Assembly (NCBI GenBank): GCA_037893245.1
Contig: JBAIAA010000119.1
Span: 1,798,001 to 1,862,000 of the forward strand
Source of the DNA: Crossaster papposus
Taxonomy: Eukaryota; Echinodermata; Asteroidea; Velatida; Solasteridae
Direction: 5' to 3'
Length of the DNA stretch: 64,000 bases
Position numbers and translations under genes: made by a program. Below, one piece after another: positions 10,015 to 20,410 of the stretch; the first letter of the stretch is position 1; every line of letters begins with the position of its first letter. Below the pieces are notes generated by a model. That model ran no database searches. It was not told the origin of the DNA and saw nothing but the letters and a program-made list of their open reading frames with translations.

Positions 10015-10168
10015 AAGTGACTCGTGACTCGGACTCGGACTCGAACCAAGTGACTCGTGACTCGGACTCGGACTCGGACCAAGTGACTCGGGACTCGGAC
10101 TCGGACTCGGACCAAGTGACTCGGGACTCGGACTCGGACTCGACATAGGTGACTCGACTACAACACTG
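10015..10168. repeat. hAT subterminal repeats, right
   Basis: About four repeats of a 33-bp unit built on AAGTGACTCG and GGACTCGGACTCGGAC, ending in the right hAT terminal repeat. They mirror the motifs at 777-946. Confidence 0.75.
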
Positions 10169-10176
10169 GTACTAGG

Positions 10177-10539
10177 GCCTACTGTTTAACGGATTTCTGT
10201 GTAACTAAGTTCACATTGACATGGTTTAGTAACCTCTCTACCTGAAGTTCGGCTTGTCAGATGAATTGGAGGAGGTAGCGACCAACTCTTCCAAATCATC
10301 GGATGATGAGGAAGTCTCATCAGATATATTAGAACCGCTAATCGCGAATATTTCGTCAAGAATGTCTGAAGGATCCGCCATGGTGACTTGTTTTTTAGGA
10401 CACGCGCGTGGGGTCTCACCAATCAAAGGCCGATCTCCAAAGTGAGGGCGCTCTTTACATTTTTACCAAATCTAGTATGAGCTTGGTGCCAAAAAGAGCC
10501 CCGGTTTTGTGCCAAATGGAGCCCATGGTAGCGAAAGGG
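10177..10539 (-). pseudogene. piggyBac copy 1, N-terminal exon and 5' end
   Basis: From ATG at 10381 on the minus strand: MADPSDILDEIFAISGSNIS followed by DETSSSSDDLEELVATSS, the acidic, serine-rich N-terminus typical of piggyBac transposases. The plus-strand end GGTAGCGAAAGGG (10527-10539), read inward as CCCTTTCGCTACC, resembles piggyBac terminal repeats and is followed by ATAA. The rest of the gene lies across the hAT insertion at 1-746 and beyond the left edge. Confidence 0.75.
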
Positions 10540-10857
10540 ATAAGAGAGCAGAGGGAATGAAAGCCGATTGTATTTGTGTGACGTAAAGTCACAATGGTAA
10601 AGAGAATGTATGCTTCATTGCGTCCATATGGCACTTTTGGGATTGCTGGGGTTATACTTACCAGTCAGATGAACCAGTGACATGCAGTGTATTGTGCAGT
10701 GTATTCTGCAGTGTGTTGAAAGTCTCCTCATCTCGTTCCCAGATCTATTGTATTAAAGCTGATAGTCTGAAGGGCTGAATGGTCCCGTGAAAACACACTG
10801 AAAAGATGGGGAGGGTCGCGCGGTGTGGAAATCATTTGAAGCAAGAATGGAGGGAAG

Positions 10858-11060
10858 GGGGGAAGGAAGGGGAGTGGTAACCTTCCCTCCCCTCCCACTT
10901 CTCCCTCCCCCACTTCTCCCCTCCCCCACTTCTCCCCCTCCCCCACTTCTCCCCTCCCCCAATACTCCCCCTCCCCACTTTTCCCCGTCCCCACTTCTCC
11001 CCTCCCCCACTTCTTCCCATCCCCCACTTCTTCCCCTCCCCCACTTCTCCCCCTCCTTAG
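10858..11060 (+). repeat. Pyrimidine minisatellite (CCCCCACTTCTCCCCT-type)
   Basis: About a dozen irregular repeats of CACTTCTCCCCTCCCC on the plus strand. Related tracts are at about 27825-27935, 48490-48660 and 56690-56810. Open frames across it on either strand are by-products of composition. Confidence 0.8.
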
Positions 11061-11198
11061 GTGATGCGTAAGGTATGAAGGACTTAAAGGAAGGATACAC
11101 CATTGGTAATTGCTTGAATTATCATGAATGAGTGGTATTTGGGGTGTTGTATTTTATAGTAAATATCGTTTAACTGAGCTGTTCAGAGTTTTGCAATC

Positions 11199-11348
11199 AT
11201 GGATGCTGAGAAAAGCAAGACGAACGGCGTTCGTTTTCGACCGGCGCCAGGCAGTCGGTCTTGTGCCTTCACGACCGCCTACGGTCTACGGAGCTCGCGG
11301 GTCTACGGAGGCCAAGCCATTTGCCCGTTCCGAACAGGCACATTTTGA
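11199..11348 (+). CDS. Short conserved open frame, 49 codons, unknown
   Basis: It begins MDAEKSKTNGVRFRPAPGSR and ends at TGA. The first half is kept in composite copy II (28076 onward, MDAEKSKKNGVRFRPASGS) but the second half is in another frame there. In copy III the ATG is lost. No domain is recognised and it may be non-coding; it is noted because the region is shared by all three repeat copies. Confidence 0.2.
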   Translation: MDAEKSKTNGVRFRPAPGSRSCAFTTAYGLRSSRVYGGQAICPFRTGTF

Positions 11349-12269
11349 ACTAGCACTTTACTAGTTTCAATTAAATAGAAATAACTAATATTCTAATAGA
11401 TGTATCTCTATTAGAATATAAATGTCACTATTTCTGATAGAGCTATCAGAAATATAGAAATAATCACACAACTCCCAGTCAGTCAATAATGCAACATTAA
11501 ACATGAACGACTTTCAGATTTCAACAATTATGATAATTAAATGTTAATGTATTTTTATTCTAAAAGTCTGGACATGATGCTACAAATGACTGAACTTAAC
11601 ATTTAGTAATCGTGTCCATACAGTGGTGAAGCTTCTTTATCCCTAACAGTCCTCTATCCTCAAAAATCAATATGATTTTGCACACACCTTAGTTAGGGTT
11701 AAAAATCTTGTTTATTACATAAACAAACAAAAGAGATACAAAAGCCTTACTTGGCTTGACAATATTGACCAACTTGTTATTCAAAGTGCAATTGATAACA
11801 ACCATTTTTTCTATAGCTTTAACGTTTCTTGATTATGATGTGCATCACGAAACGACATATTTAACATCAATTCAATAACTATAAATAAGTTATATCAAAC
11901 TATAAAATAAGTTTGTTTCTATTCAAAGGTACACACGTATGATCACTTGCTTTTGATGCATGGTACAAATCTGAACTTAGCAAGGTACATTAAAACTGAA
12001 CAATTTATCAGCTCAGTGAAACACTAAATGTTGTTATTGTTTTATTTATTATTATCGTGCATTGATTATCAACGTGCTAACATTTAAAATACAGTTAAAT
12101 AAAACTGTGAATATTTCTCTAGCTTAATGATTGCTTAAAATAGTTTTATTGCTTCCAACTAATTTCCATTCAATTTCACATTTTGGTCACTCATTTTGAA
12201 CATTGTCTCAGGCATATTTGTTAATACGGATCAAATTCGTCTAATAATTATTAGCTTATTAATAATGCG

Positions 12270-12424
12270 GAAAGGCGGCATTCAGAGATCGAATTCGTTT
12301 TATTTCAATCAATTTCTAACTTATGTTAACTTATGTGTGTTTGAGTCAAGCACACATCGGACTAATTTAATTAGCATCAGTTTGAAATTTATCTGAATTT
12401 GATCTCTGAATGATGCCTTTGGGC
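12270..12424. repeat. Foldback hairpin element 1
   Basis: AAGGCGGCATTCAGAGATCG at one end and CGATCTCTGAATGCTGCC-like sequence inverted at the other, with a short loop. One of seven copies in the window, all within the composite repeat. Confidence 0.75.
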
Positions 12425-12680
12425 AACAGCGTAGACGAATTTGATCTAGAATAACGAAATGAAATGTTTAAATAGACGACCAAATTTTGAAATTAATTGG
12501 TAAATGACTAAATTGGTGCATGCTACAAATCTGATCTAGCAAGGTACATTAACAATGACACATTAATCAGCTCAGTGTAAAACTTAAAATGTTGTGAAAA
12601 CCCTTGCTAATAATAACTATTAGGAGTAATGTCTATCTTCAAGTTTTCTAAATAATACCGGTCGTATCACATACACACAC

Positions 12681-12885
12681 GCACTGAAGTGGGTAAATGC
12701 CGTCAATAGGGGACGGGGCATTGTCCGACCGTCTTCCCTCTTTTGTTTGTACTCTAACGTTTTCGGATGATCTCCATAGGATTTGCACACGAGTCTGAAT
12801 CGGGGACCTTTGCGGAATAGGGGACCCCATTGTCCCCTTTGTCATACGTCCCCTATTTCAATCAAAAACAAACGCACCCACACAT
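12681..12885. other. Inner end of element R not shared with L
   Basis: This contains several GGGGAC/GTCCCC motifs (AATAGGGGAC, GGGGACAATGGGGTCCCC) arranged as short inverted repeats. It could be the true terminal part of the element, lost from L, or a separate small insertion. Confidence 0.5.
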
Positions 12886-13110
12886 GTAGACACTACCACA
12901 CTGAGGGCATACTTGTCATTCTATCCAATGGAGGACACTTGAGTGTGTGTGAATCACACCTATCAAAGTGAGGACACGACACTAAAATGCTGGTTGTCCA
13001 TTGGTTTCTTATTGATGTGCATTCTAAAGTCATCATTGCGATTGCAAATTCTAAATAGTCAAGTACTCTGACGCATCCGTACATGTATGTGAACTGACGA
13101 AACACCCTGC

Positions 13111-13364
13111 TTAGCTTTGATGAAGCTTCATTTTGTTCCGACAAAAGTCTTTGATGTTCCTCTAGCTTCGTGTCTGCAGTGCCACAAGACAGGATGTTTC
13201 GATGTCTCGTTTGCCAGGAAGCTTCTTCAGCAGAAAGAATTTCTGCAAACCCTTCGTAACGTCTCCCTTCTCCTCGGCAGTCCAGGGACGACGTTTCACT
13301 CGTCTCGAGTTGTTCAGAGATGCCAGACTTCCAGATGGAACACTGATAGGAGCCTGTCGAGTAC
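13111..13364 (-). pseudogene. Recombinase gene, copy R, Myb/SANT-like exon with stop
   Basis: Counterpart of 9069-9322. The protein matches through LQTRS, then TAG (13164-13162) replaces the tryptophan codon of RSWRNIK. Acceptor and terminal TAA are kept. The Myb-like domain would be truncated. Confidence 0.7.
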
Positions 13365-13493
13365 CTAATGTCAAATAGGAAACAAGTCGATATAAAACAC
13401 AGATATTTAGGCACTTTTAATTCAGACAGCCCGATAGCCAGATGAACAAACAAATGGACAGACAGACAATTGTTTTTTTAAAGACAGCCCGAC

Positions 13494-13735
13494 TTAACCA
13501 GTTTGCGCCGGGATTATTTTAACATCGCCGAGCCCACGGGCGGGATTATTTTTAACAAAACTCGATCCGAAGCGGGTTCAGGCTGATAGTGCCGGGAAGC
13601 ACACCCACGCATTTCCGGCCTTGCGCGCTGCTGACATACATTTCCGAACTTGAACTTGGCGTGTTTATGCGTCATCCGTTTTGAATTTTTGAAAATTTTT
13701 GCGTTTATATACGTTATCCGGCGCGAACTGGTTAA
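13494..13735. mobile_element. MITE with TTAACCAGTTTGCGCCGG ends, copy in R
   Basis: Same MITE and same intron position as 8698-8939, so inherited by both element copies. Confidence 0.75.
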
Positions 13736-13764
13736 AATACAGACACATAAAAGCCTAAACTTAC

Positions 13765-13833
13765 TGTTTTCACTGGGCACATCACAGGAATTGTCACTGC
13801 TGTTATCGCTGTCCTCGTCACTAGTGAAGCCTT
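13765..13833 (-). pseudogene. Recombinase gene, copy R, acidic exon E
   Basis: 69 nt with both splice sites, encoding the same acidic SDEDSDNSSDNS linker as copy L. The exon itself is open, but the gene as a whole is broken. Confidence 0.5.
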
Positions 13834-13879
13834 CTGCAAGTCACAAAGAGAAGTTTTTGTTAGCTTAATGCACACATAC

Positions 13880-13987
13880 CTGACAGTTGGTTGTTGTCCT
13901 GCATGTAAATTCAGAAAGGTGGACTCAACTCTTGTCAAATTTCTGTGGTCTGTTTCTTTCTATTTTTCTTTTTTTCTCTTTCTTGTT
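13880..13987 (-). pseudogene. Recombinase gene, copy R, tentative exon D
   Basis: 108 nt between splice-like sites, matching 8447-8553. Its length keeps the phase, but the frame entering from the main exon meets TGA. Small length differences from copy L lie in an A-rich run and near the middle. Confidence 0.35.
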
Positions 13988-14209
13988 CTGTAATGCAGGA
14001 GCAATAGCAAAAGAAATGCACAAAAACACGTATACCATTTGTTATCATATATTGTGAACTGATAACAAAATGTTATTTCTTGCATTTCTTTCGCTGTTGA
14101 AGATGTATTAGTGAATAGTAATTACTGATCAAGTATTTTTCAACAAAAGCAATAATTAATGTCTTTCTTTTGCTGTTGAGTAAATAATTTAAAACAACTG
14201 TGTCCTTAC

Positions 14210-16108
14210 CACCAGTGACATGCAGTTCATCCAGGGATTTGCCCTGCTGGGAAGGCAAGTTTCTCCTCTCCAAGCTGAGAAAAAGCCTAGAAAGTTTGGT
14301 GACCCTCTGCACAGTATCTGGCAACTGGTAGTATTCACGATGGACACGCAAATCATGACCCATGAAGTTTGCAAGTGTTTCAAGTTGATGTTCCTTCAAG
14401 GCAAGAATTTGCGAAGCGGTTGCCACGTGCTTACGAAGTTTTGTAGACCGGATGCTGGCAGCATTGTCAAGGCCCGCCATGTCTGCGTACACTCTTATAC
14501 AGTCACATTCTCTTATATGACCTGTACCTCCATAAGAACATCGTGCAAACAAGTAGGTGTTGTCGTGGGCGACTCCAGCTTCATTTCTTCTTGCAATCAG
14601 AGCACTCAACCACGCCACCACCTCATGGCTGAGAAGCACAGGAACAGTTCGACCCCTCTTGCCAACTATTTCGACAACTCTGAACATCTTGCACAGATGC
14701 CGTTCAAGATCAGTCAGCAGGCATTCCCCGTTGACACTAGCTGTTGTGTGCTTCTGAAAGTCTTCTAGTTTCATCTTTGATACTTCCCCCTGCCTTCTGC
14801 GGTTGAACATAATAAGGTGGCACAGTGCGACTTCATTCAATCTCTTCCAAGCTGGTCCAATTTGTTCGCCCCGAGCATCCTGGACAAGTTCCACTTCCCT
14901 GTTGCCAGCTTCATGGAGGAACGCCGACATTTTCACAACATCAGCATTTGTCGGCAGAATTTTAGGTTTGTTGCGCTTTTCTTGGTACAGTGTTCTGTGT
15001 GCATGGGTGGATACATGGTCAGTTCGCACAACTGCAGAAATTCTTCAGCGTGTTGCGCTTTTTGCTTTTGGCCAGACTCTAGAGCATTTCCTTTAAGTAT
15101 GAGTGCACACTTCTTGATGGAATGTCCAATCTTTAAAGCTAGAGACGGAACATCATACAACTGCTTGTCTTCATTAAAGCCAGCAATACCGTGAACAGCC
15201 TTGATGATATCATTCAGGTAGTGGGGGTGGACAAATAATTCAAGTGATGCATTTGGCTGGTGTGTATTCTTGCGGAGTTGTATGACAAGACGACCCAATT
15301 CCCGTATCTTGTTTCGGATGTAGCCATGTTGATCTACATCGTGCCCGATTTTCGCGTATTCCCGCTTGGCTACTTCCACAATCAAAGTGTCATTCTTGGC
15401 CAGCAGAGTCACCTCATCTCTCTTCATCGGAATAAGAACCTGGTTCAACTGGAAAGACACACCGACAGGTGGAGGCTTTAACAAATCACTCTTGTGAGCA
15501 ACACGTCTACGCAGAGGAGTTGTGGTAGTGCTACCATGCGAGTGTGCAGGGAGTGCAGGTTTCAGTGGGCACTGGTGACGCCAGAGATCACTTCGCACAT
15601 AATAGCCATAACAATATATGCACGGTCCGTATGCATGTGGAGCTACCTTATGATTAGGCCTATATCCTACAATAAGTGCACCCCGGCCTTTCCGAAGGAC
15701 TTGGCAATTGTGCCTATGATTACCAACATTGCGGATTTTCCACAGAAGTATCTTACGGGCACTTGGGTTGGTCTCAGACGCAATCTCTACAACTTCGCTC
15801 TCTTCTTTGTGACATGACTGGAGATGACGGGGCAACTTAGATTAAGGTACTTCACAGAAAAAGCAGAAGTGTTTCTTGTCCCATTTCCTGTGCCCACTTT
15901 CATTGCTGGTCTCCATGACTGTTAAGTGACCGGTCTCAGTAGCCTCGGTTGATGATCTCTGTGACTCGGCACTTGAGGCTTCATATGGAGCAGGACAAAC
16001 GGCAGGTCCTGTACCAGAATCAACCTGTGGGCCATCATCCCAACTGGAACTGCTTTGTAGACTGTCTGAACCATTTAAGTGCGGACTAGAGAAAATCGGA
16101 TGGGCCAC
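14210..16108 (-). pseudogene. Recombinase gene, copy R, main exon, broken
   Basis: Counterpart of 6316-8224, with the same zinc fingers, TKLRKHVAT, FMGHD and HREYY motifs, so the catalytic residues persist. It has TAA in place of CAA just after the first finger's cysteines (15844-15842, after CEVP). A deletion of about 10 nt near 15020 removes the WRDRV region and shifts frame. The element is otherwise very close to L, so inactivation looks recent. Confidence 0.8.
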
Positions 16109-16497
16109 CTGGCATAGAAATCAAATCAAAATCACATTTAATTTTAAACAAATAACAATTTCTTTGGGTTATCTCTAAAATATACTAGCCATTTTAACAC
16201 TATCACAAGCAACAACATTCGCCCTTGATGTGCAACTTAAATGACGACATACCGGTATTTATCCTCTTCATAAAAAGATATGTAATTCATATGTAATACA
16301 AATTTGTTTCTGGCTTCTGGGCACCCAGAGTGAATATTTGATAGGGTTCAGAAAACAAGTTCACTGATGAATCAAAATCTTACTACTTTCTATGTTGCCG
16401 GATGCAGAAAACGTTTATGATTTAGAACGAGTGAAAAAAAACCCAAACACCACTGTTATTTTCTTTAGGGGTAGACGCATATGCCTAATTGCCTCGG

Positions 16498-16700
16498 ACT
16501 AGTTGCCCCTCTGAAGGAGAGGGCGAGGGGAGGGGTGGGTGTGGGGGGGGGAGGGGTGGGTGTGGGGGGGGGGTGAAGGGGGGTGAAAGGGGGGTGAAAG
16601 GGGGGGGGGGGGTGGGCGGGGGGGGGGGGGGGGGGGGTGAAGGGGGGTGAAGGGGGGGGGGGGGGGGGTGAAGGGGGGTGAAGGGGGGGGGGGTGCTTGC
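16498..16700. repeat. Poly-G/GGGTGAAGGGG tract in intron of copy R
   Basis: About 200 bp of G runs separated by TGAA or TGTG on the plus strand, i.e. a C-rich intron in the gene's sense strand. Runs of four or more G in series could form G-quadruplexes. The equivalent introns in copy L have shorter C runs, so the tract length is unstable. Confidence 0.75.
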
Positions 16701-16797
16701 AAAAAACACTTGATTTATAAATTTGTTTCTGGCTTCTGGGCACCCAGAGTGAATATTTGATAGGGTTCTGAAAACAAGTTGAGTGTGTGTGAATTAC

Positions 16798-16926
16798 CTC
16801 ATATGGAGCAGGACAAACGGCAGGTCCTGTACCAGAATCAGCCTGTGGGCCATCATCCCAACTGGAACTGCTTTGTAGACTGTCTGAACCATTTAAGTGC
16901 GGACTAGAGAAAATCGGATGGGCCAC
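16798..16926 (-). pseudogene. Recombinase gene, copy R, repeated exon C (single separate unit)
   Basis: 129-nt phase-0 exon with acceptor and donor intact, encoding VAHPIFSSPHLNGSDSLQSS. A second unit is fused to the main exon at 16108. Copy L has four units in total. Confidence 0.6.
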
Positions 16927-17255
16927 CTGGCATAGAAATCAAATTAAAATCACATTTAATTTTAAACAAATAACAATTTCTTTGGGTTATCTCTAAAATA
17001 TACTATCCATTTTAACACTATCACAAGCAACAACATTCGCCCTTGATGTGCAACTTAAATGACGACATACCGGTATTTATCCTCTTCATAAAAAGATATG
17101 TAATTCAAATGAGAATTTGTGTCATGTGCATTCATTATATGACTTCTAAGACTGAGCAGTTCACTAATGAAATACTTGTAGTCAGCGTACAATACAGGCG
17201 TTGTTCATATTAATAATAATAATAATGGTAATTATTATTATTGTACCTCCAAATA

Positions 17256-17507
17256 GGCACTTGGGGAGACAATCCCGTAGAGATGTACACAAACTTAAAA
17301 CAGTCCTAACTTGTTTACCCTAACCCTTTTGTCTAAAATCTTCAAAATTTGCTATTTAGACCAAAATCTGTCGTTCTAGGACAAAAATAACTCCCAAATA
17401 TCTTTTTTAGGGTAGGTAGACACTTAGGGAGACACTAAAATGTCTCCCTAAGTGCCACTGTCTCCTTATTACCTAAAAACTTACGCTAATTTGTCTCCCC
17501 AAGTGCC
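17256..17507. mobile_element. 252-bp MITE, GGCACTTGGGGAGACA ends
   Basis: GGCACTTGGGGAGACAA and its inverse TTGTCTCCCCAAGTGCC bound the element, with CCAAATA and TATTTGG outside. An inner pair ACTTAGGGAGACA / TGTCTCCCTAAGT is also present. Only a shortened form exists in copy L (3908-3998). Confidence 0.75.
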
Positions 17508-17587
17508 TATTTGGAAGAATTACGCATTTCATTTGTATTCTTCCTAACCTGTCTGTTAATTAATGCATTCTATGGTAATTTTCTCAC

Positions 17588-17643
17588 CTGGTGCTCAAAT
17601 AGGCAGCGTGTCACACCAACAGTGTACCGGACGCAGTACTTTC
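17588..17643 (-). pseudogene. Recombinase gene, copy R, exon B
   Basis: 56-nt exon with intact splice sites, matching 3771-3826; it reads TVGV where copy L reads TDGV in the Tudor-like domain. Confidence 0.55.
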
Positions 17644-17929
17644 CTGATAAGAAAGCCACAAATTCAACTAATTAAACTTTAAAGGGATTACATGCAATTG
17701 GGAGTGGAATGTTGAAAAGTATTTGTTGTTTACAGATCATATATATTTTTGGTTCTGAAGGGGGGGGGGGGGAGGAATCAAGTTTAGGAAAAATAGCATT
17801 GTTTATTTACATGTGGTACATGTCATGGGGGGATGTAAGAGGGTATACAGCTGTCTTAATTTATGTGTGACAAATGGGATTCTACATTATGGATTACATT
17901 TCTTACCTACGGAACCCCTAATGGGACAT

Positions 17930-18252
17930 ATGACGAATAGTAATCACCGTGACGAATAGTAATCACCGTGACAAAATAAATTTAGTTTTGTATTTCTTGC
18001 CCACGAAATCATTTCGTGCCCATGAAATCATTTTGTGCCCACGAAATCATTTCCCGTGCGCTCGAAAAAAATAATTTCATGAGCTCGAAATAATTTGTGT
18101 GCTCGAAATAATTTATTTTTTGTGCGCTTGAAATAATTTATTTTTTGTGCGCTTGAAATAATTTCCTGCGCTCGAAATCATTTTGTGCAATTGTTAGAAA
18201 TCGGTTAAGTAAATATGTTTTACAGCACGGTCTTGACGCAAGGTTAACGTGA
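17930..18252. repeat. Segment unique to R with degenerate CGAAATAATTT repeats
   Basis: It holds two copies of GACGAATAGTAATCACCGT and about eight units of the type GTGCGCTCGAAATAATTT or GCCCACGAAATCATTT. Absent from copy L at the matching intron site. Probably an insertion; no ends could be fixed. Confidence 0.55.
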
Positions 18253-18318
18253 ACCCACAAATTAAGAGGGCATTCCATTTGTTTTCGTCATATGTCCTTT
18301 TAGAGGCTCCGCACTTAC

Positions 18319-18445
18319 CTTTGGTGAAGGAGATTATTACGGCAGGATACCATGATGAATCTGGAGGCCACAGTGCGATTACGTTCTCCCCTTCATGATA
18401 CTGGTGATTTGTCAAGGTTCCATCAAGACGACTACTTCGTTTCAT
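18319..18445 (-). pseudogene. Recombinase gene, copy R, exon A (start codon, Tudor-like part 1)
   Basis: From ATG at 18445 it encodes MKRSSRLDGTLTNHQYHEG and the VIALWPPDSSWYPAV motif, then donor AAAG/GTAAGT. This exon is undamaged; the gene is broken further downstream. Confidence 0.6.
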
Positions 18446-19324
18446 GTTTGTTATGGTAGTTCTGTCAGCCACACCTAGACTAGCTAGCTAGCTGTAACAA
18501 GACAACAATACAACAATATACCATTAAACTGATAATACAAGTAAATATTAAAAATTGTGGCTACTTATTTGTTTTATTATTTATACAATAACTAAAATTA
18601 ACTATTTCTTGTTCGCACGGTGCTCAACAACTCATGCTTGCGTTGGCAAAATAAAGCAGTTACATTTGGTTATAACTTCTATATTATTCTGAAATTAGGC
18701 ATATTCACTTCCCACATCATCCTATAGACTAGAGTGAGAGATCGAGGCCATGACTACAAATTACCTTACAACGTAAATTAGCATGTCATATATGTAATGA
18801 CATAGAGTGAGCTATGCAAGCTTCCAAATACAATTGCTCTACTTACCATTTATTCCAGCTCCATGGTACACCTATAGCTAGCTGCATATGACCACGTCTT
18901 CGCATAAACTACAATATGCACTTAGGCCAAAACAACGTTATAATAGTTAAGACATGTCTGGACTAGTTTAATTAGAGACATGTAATGTACATGTAATGTA
19001 CATAACATGTAATGTACATGTATACATGTATTTACGTTGTTGTCACACGCGCAACCAAAGGAGGGCGCTATGCCATTCAGGTTAATACTGTTTGCGTTTT
19101 ATTTGACGGGGTAAAAAATGTGCATACTGCCTCACGTCAGGTCTTATGCGTCAACCGAGGACTCCTCCCAAACGCTTTGATATTTAACCAACAGTCAAAA
19201 ACGGCCACGAAAGTGCCATTTTTTACAATATTTCATACCGAGGACGCGCTCGGTTTGCAAGGTGTCCTCAGTATGTGAGTGTGTACTTACATAAAAGCCC
19301 TCCATTTGCGGTATTGACATGTAC

Positions 19325-20410
19325 CTATCCACTCCTACAACAATTACATTAGTTTAATGCTGCAGTTACACCGCGCATCAACTTGAAAACGTCCGTTTTC
19401 ATGCACAAAGCCCTGCAAAACACATTGCCGAAGTACATAATAAGACCACATTCAAGAGGGCATGGGACGAGGCCTTATCAGTGTCTGGTTCCCGATGCTA
19501 GAATTCCTTACCTAACACCCGCAACTTCTGGAGTTGTCCTTACCCGCGCATTTGTAACTTGTGAAAATACGCGTCATAAATCGTATTATATATCTATTAT
19601 TATTAATAACGTGCACACATTTAAAATACAATTAATTAAAACTGTGAATCTTTCTCTTGCTAAATGATTGCTTAAAATCGTTAGTATGTGCATTACAAAA
19701 TATTCGTGCTCAAATGTAAAGCCTAATTAAGTTGCGGTGAAATTGCTTTAAACCAACTTCCATTCAATTTCCATTGGTTACTCATTTCAAACAGTGTCTC
19801 AGAAATATTTGTCAATTCAGATCAAATTCTTCTAATACGCTTAATGCGTAAAGGCAGCATTCAGAAATCGAATTCGTCTTATATCAATCAATTTTATATG
19901 TACGTTAATTAAACTAGTCTGGTGTGTGTTTGAGTCAAGCACACATCGGACTAGTTTAATTAGCATAAGTCTTAAATTAACTGATATAAGACAAATTCGA
20001 TCTCTGAATGCTGCCTTTGGGCAACATCGTAGACGAATTTGATCTGTAATGTACCAAATGAAATGTATAGATTGACCAAATTTGAAAATTAAATGTAAAT
20101 GACTAAATTGGTTTGGTAAAAACGTGTTAGGGCGTGGTACCTTTGTGAGTACATGTATATACAAATTATTCTCCGTATAGCCTTACGGCTTGTAAATTCA
20201 AAATGCAATGCAACAGATTAGTTAAATGGAGCATTTAAAAGATACATTTTATTTTTTTATATTGGCACTTTTAAAGCAGTTTTAGATTTCTTTAGTTTTT
20301 ATATACCTGTAAAATATTCCTAAGAAAGAGTGATGTCATCTGGGAGTGAGACTTGCTTCAATAACTGAATTGTTTGTGTGCTTCTCTGTAGACTATAATT
20401 TTAGGCTCCA
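19325..20410. repeat. Composite long repeat, copy I, second part
   Basis: Continues the repeat interrupted at 12680; matches 29521-30615 and 59831-60803. It includes foldback hairpin 2 and ends near AACTGAATTGTTTG. Confidence 0.85.
19851..20020. repeat. Foldback hairpin element 2
   Basis: AAGGCAGCATTCAGAAATCG pairs with the inverted CGATCTCTGAATGCTGCCTT; the loop carries a second inverted pair around GTGTGTTTGAGTCAAGCACAC. Stem close to 80 bp. Confidence 0.8.

Larger units (their letters stand above)
777..10168. mobile_element. hAT-type DNA transposon insertion (non-autonomous as far as seen), 9.4 kb
   Basis: The left end is CAGAGTTGTATGACTCGAG and the right end, read inward, is CAGTGTTGTAGTCGAGTCA. 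These are imperfect terminal inverted repeats starting CAG(A/T)GTTGTA, flanked by an 8-bp duplication GTACTAGG, which is diagnostic of hAT. No hAT transposase domain was recognised inside. About 0.65 kb at the left and 0.6 kb at the right look like the original element. The middle (1431 to about 9560) is a separate tyrosine recombinase element that apparently landed inside it. Confidence 0.8.
10540..12680. repeat. Composite long repeat, copy I, first part
   Basis: This sequence recurs at 27465-29520 and from 56339 on. Order of parts: a GACGTAAAGTCACAATGG block, a pyrimidine minisatellite, a short conserved open frame, AT-rich sequence and a foldback hairpin. It stops at CACACGC (12680), where recombinase element R begins, and resumes at 19325 with CTATCCACTCC. 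In copies II and III the two sides are contiguous. Confidence 0.85.
12681..19324 (-). mobile_element. Tyrosine recombinase element, copy R
   Basis: A 6.64-kb insertion in the composite repeat: the flanks ...CACACGC and CTATCCACTCC... are joined as CACGCCTTTCCACTC in copies II and III. Its right end, read inward, is GTACATGTCAATACCGC, the same as the start of copy L. No clear target duplication is visible. The gene runs on the minus strand from exon A (18445) to the Myb-like exon (13111). It differs from L by having two exon C units, lacking two MITEs, and carrying extra segments at 12681-12885 and 17930-18252. Confidence 0.7.

Noticed and set aside
10728-11103. Glycine/glutamate-rich or proline-rich proteins over the CT tract
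   Set aside because: Low-complexity translation of a pyrimidine minisatellite; same for 27662-27980, 48339-48689 and 56534-56868.
1431-19324. A single perfect palindrome formed by local inverted duplication
   Set aside because: The centre (9561-12680) belongs to hAT, piggyBac and composite repeat sequence that is continuous elsewhere, and both copies share a sharp end with different flanks; two insertions explain it better.
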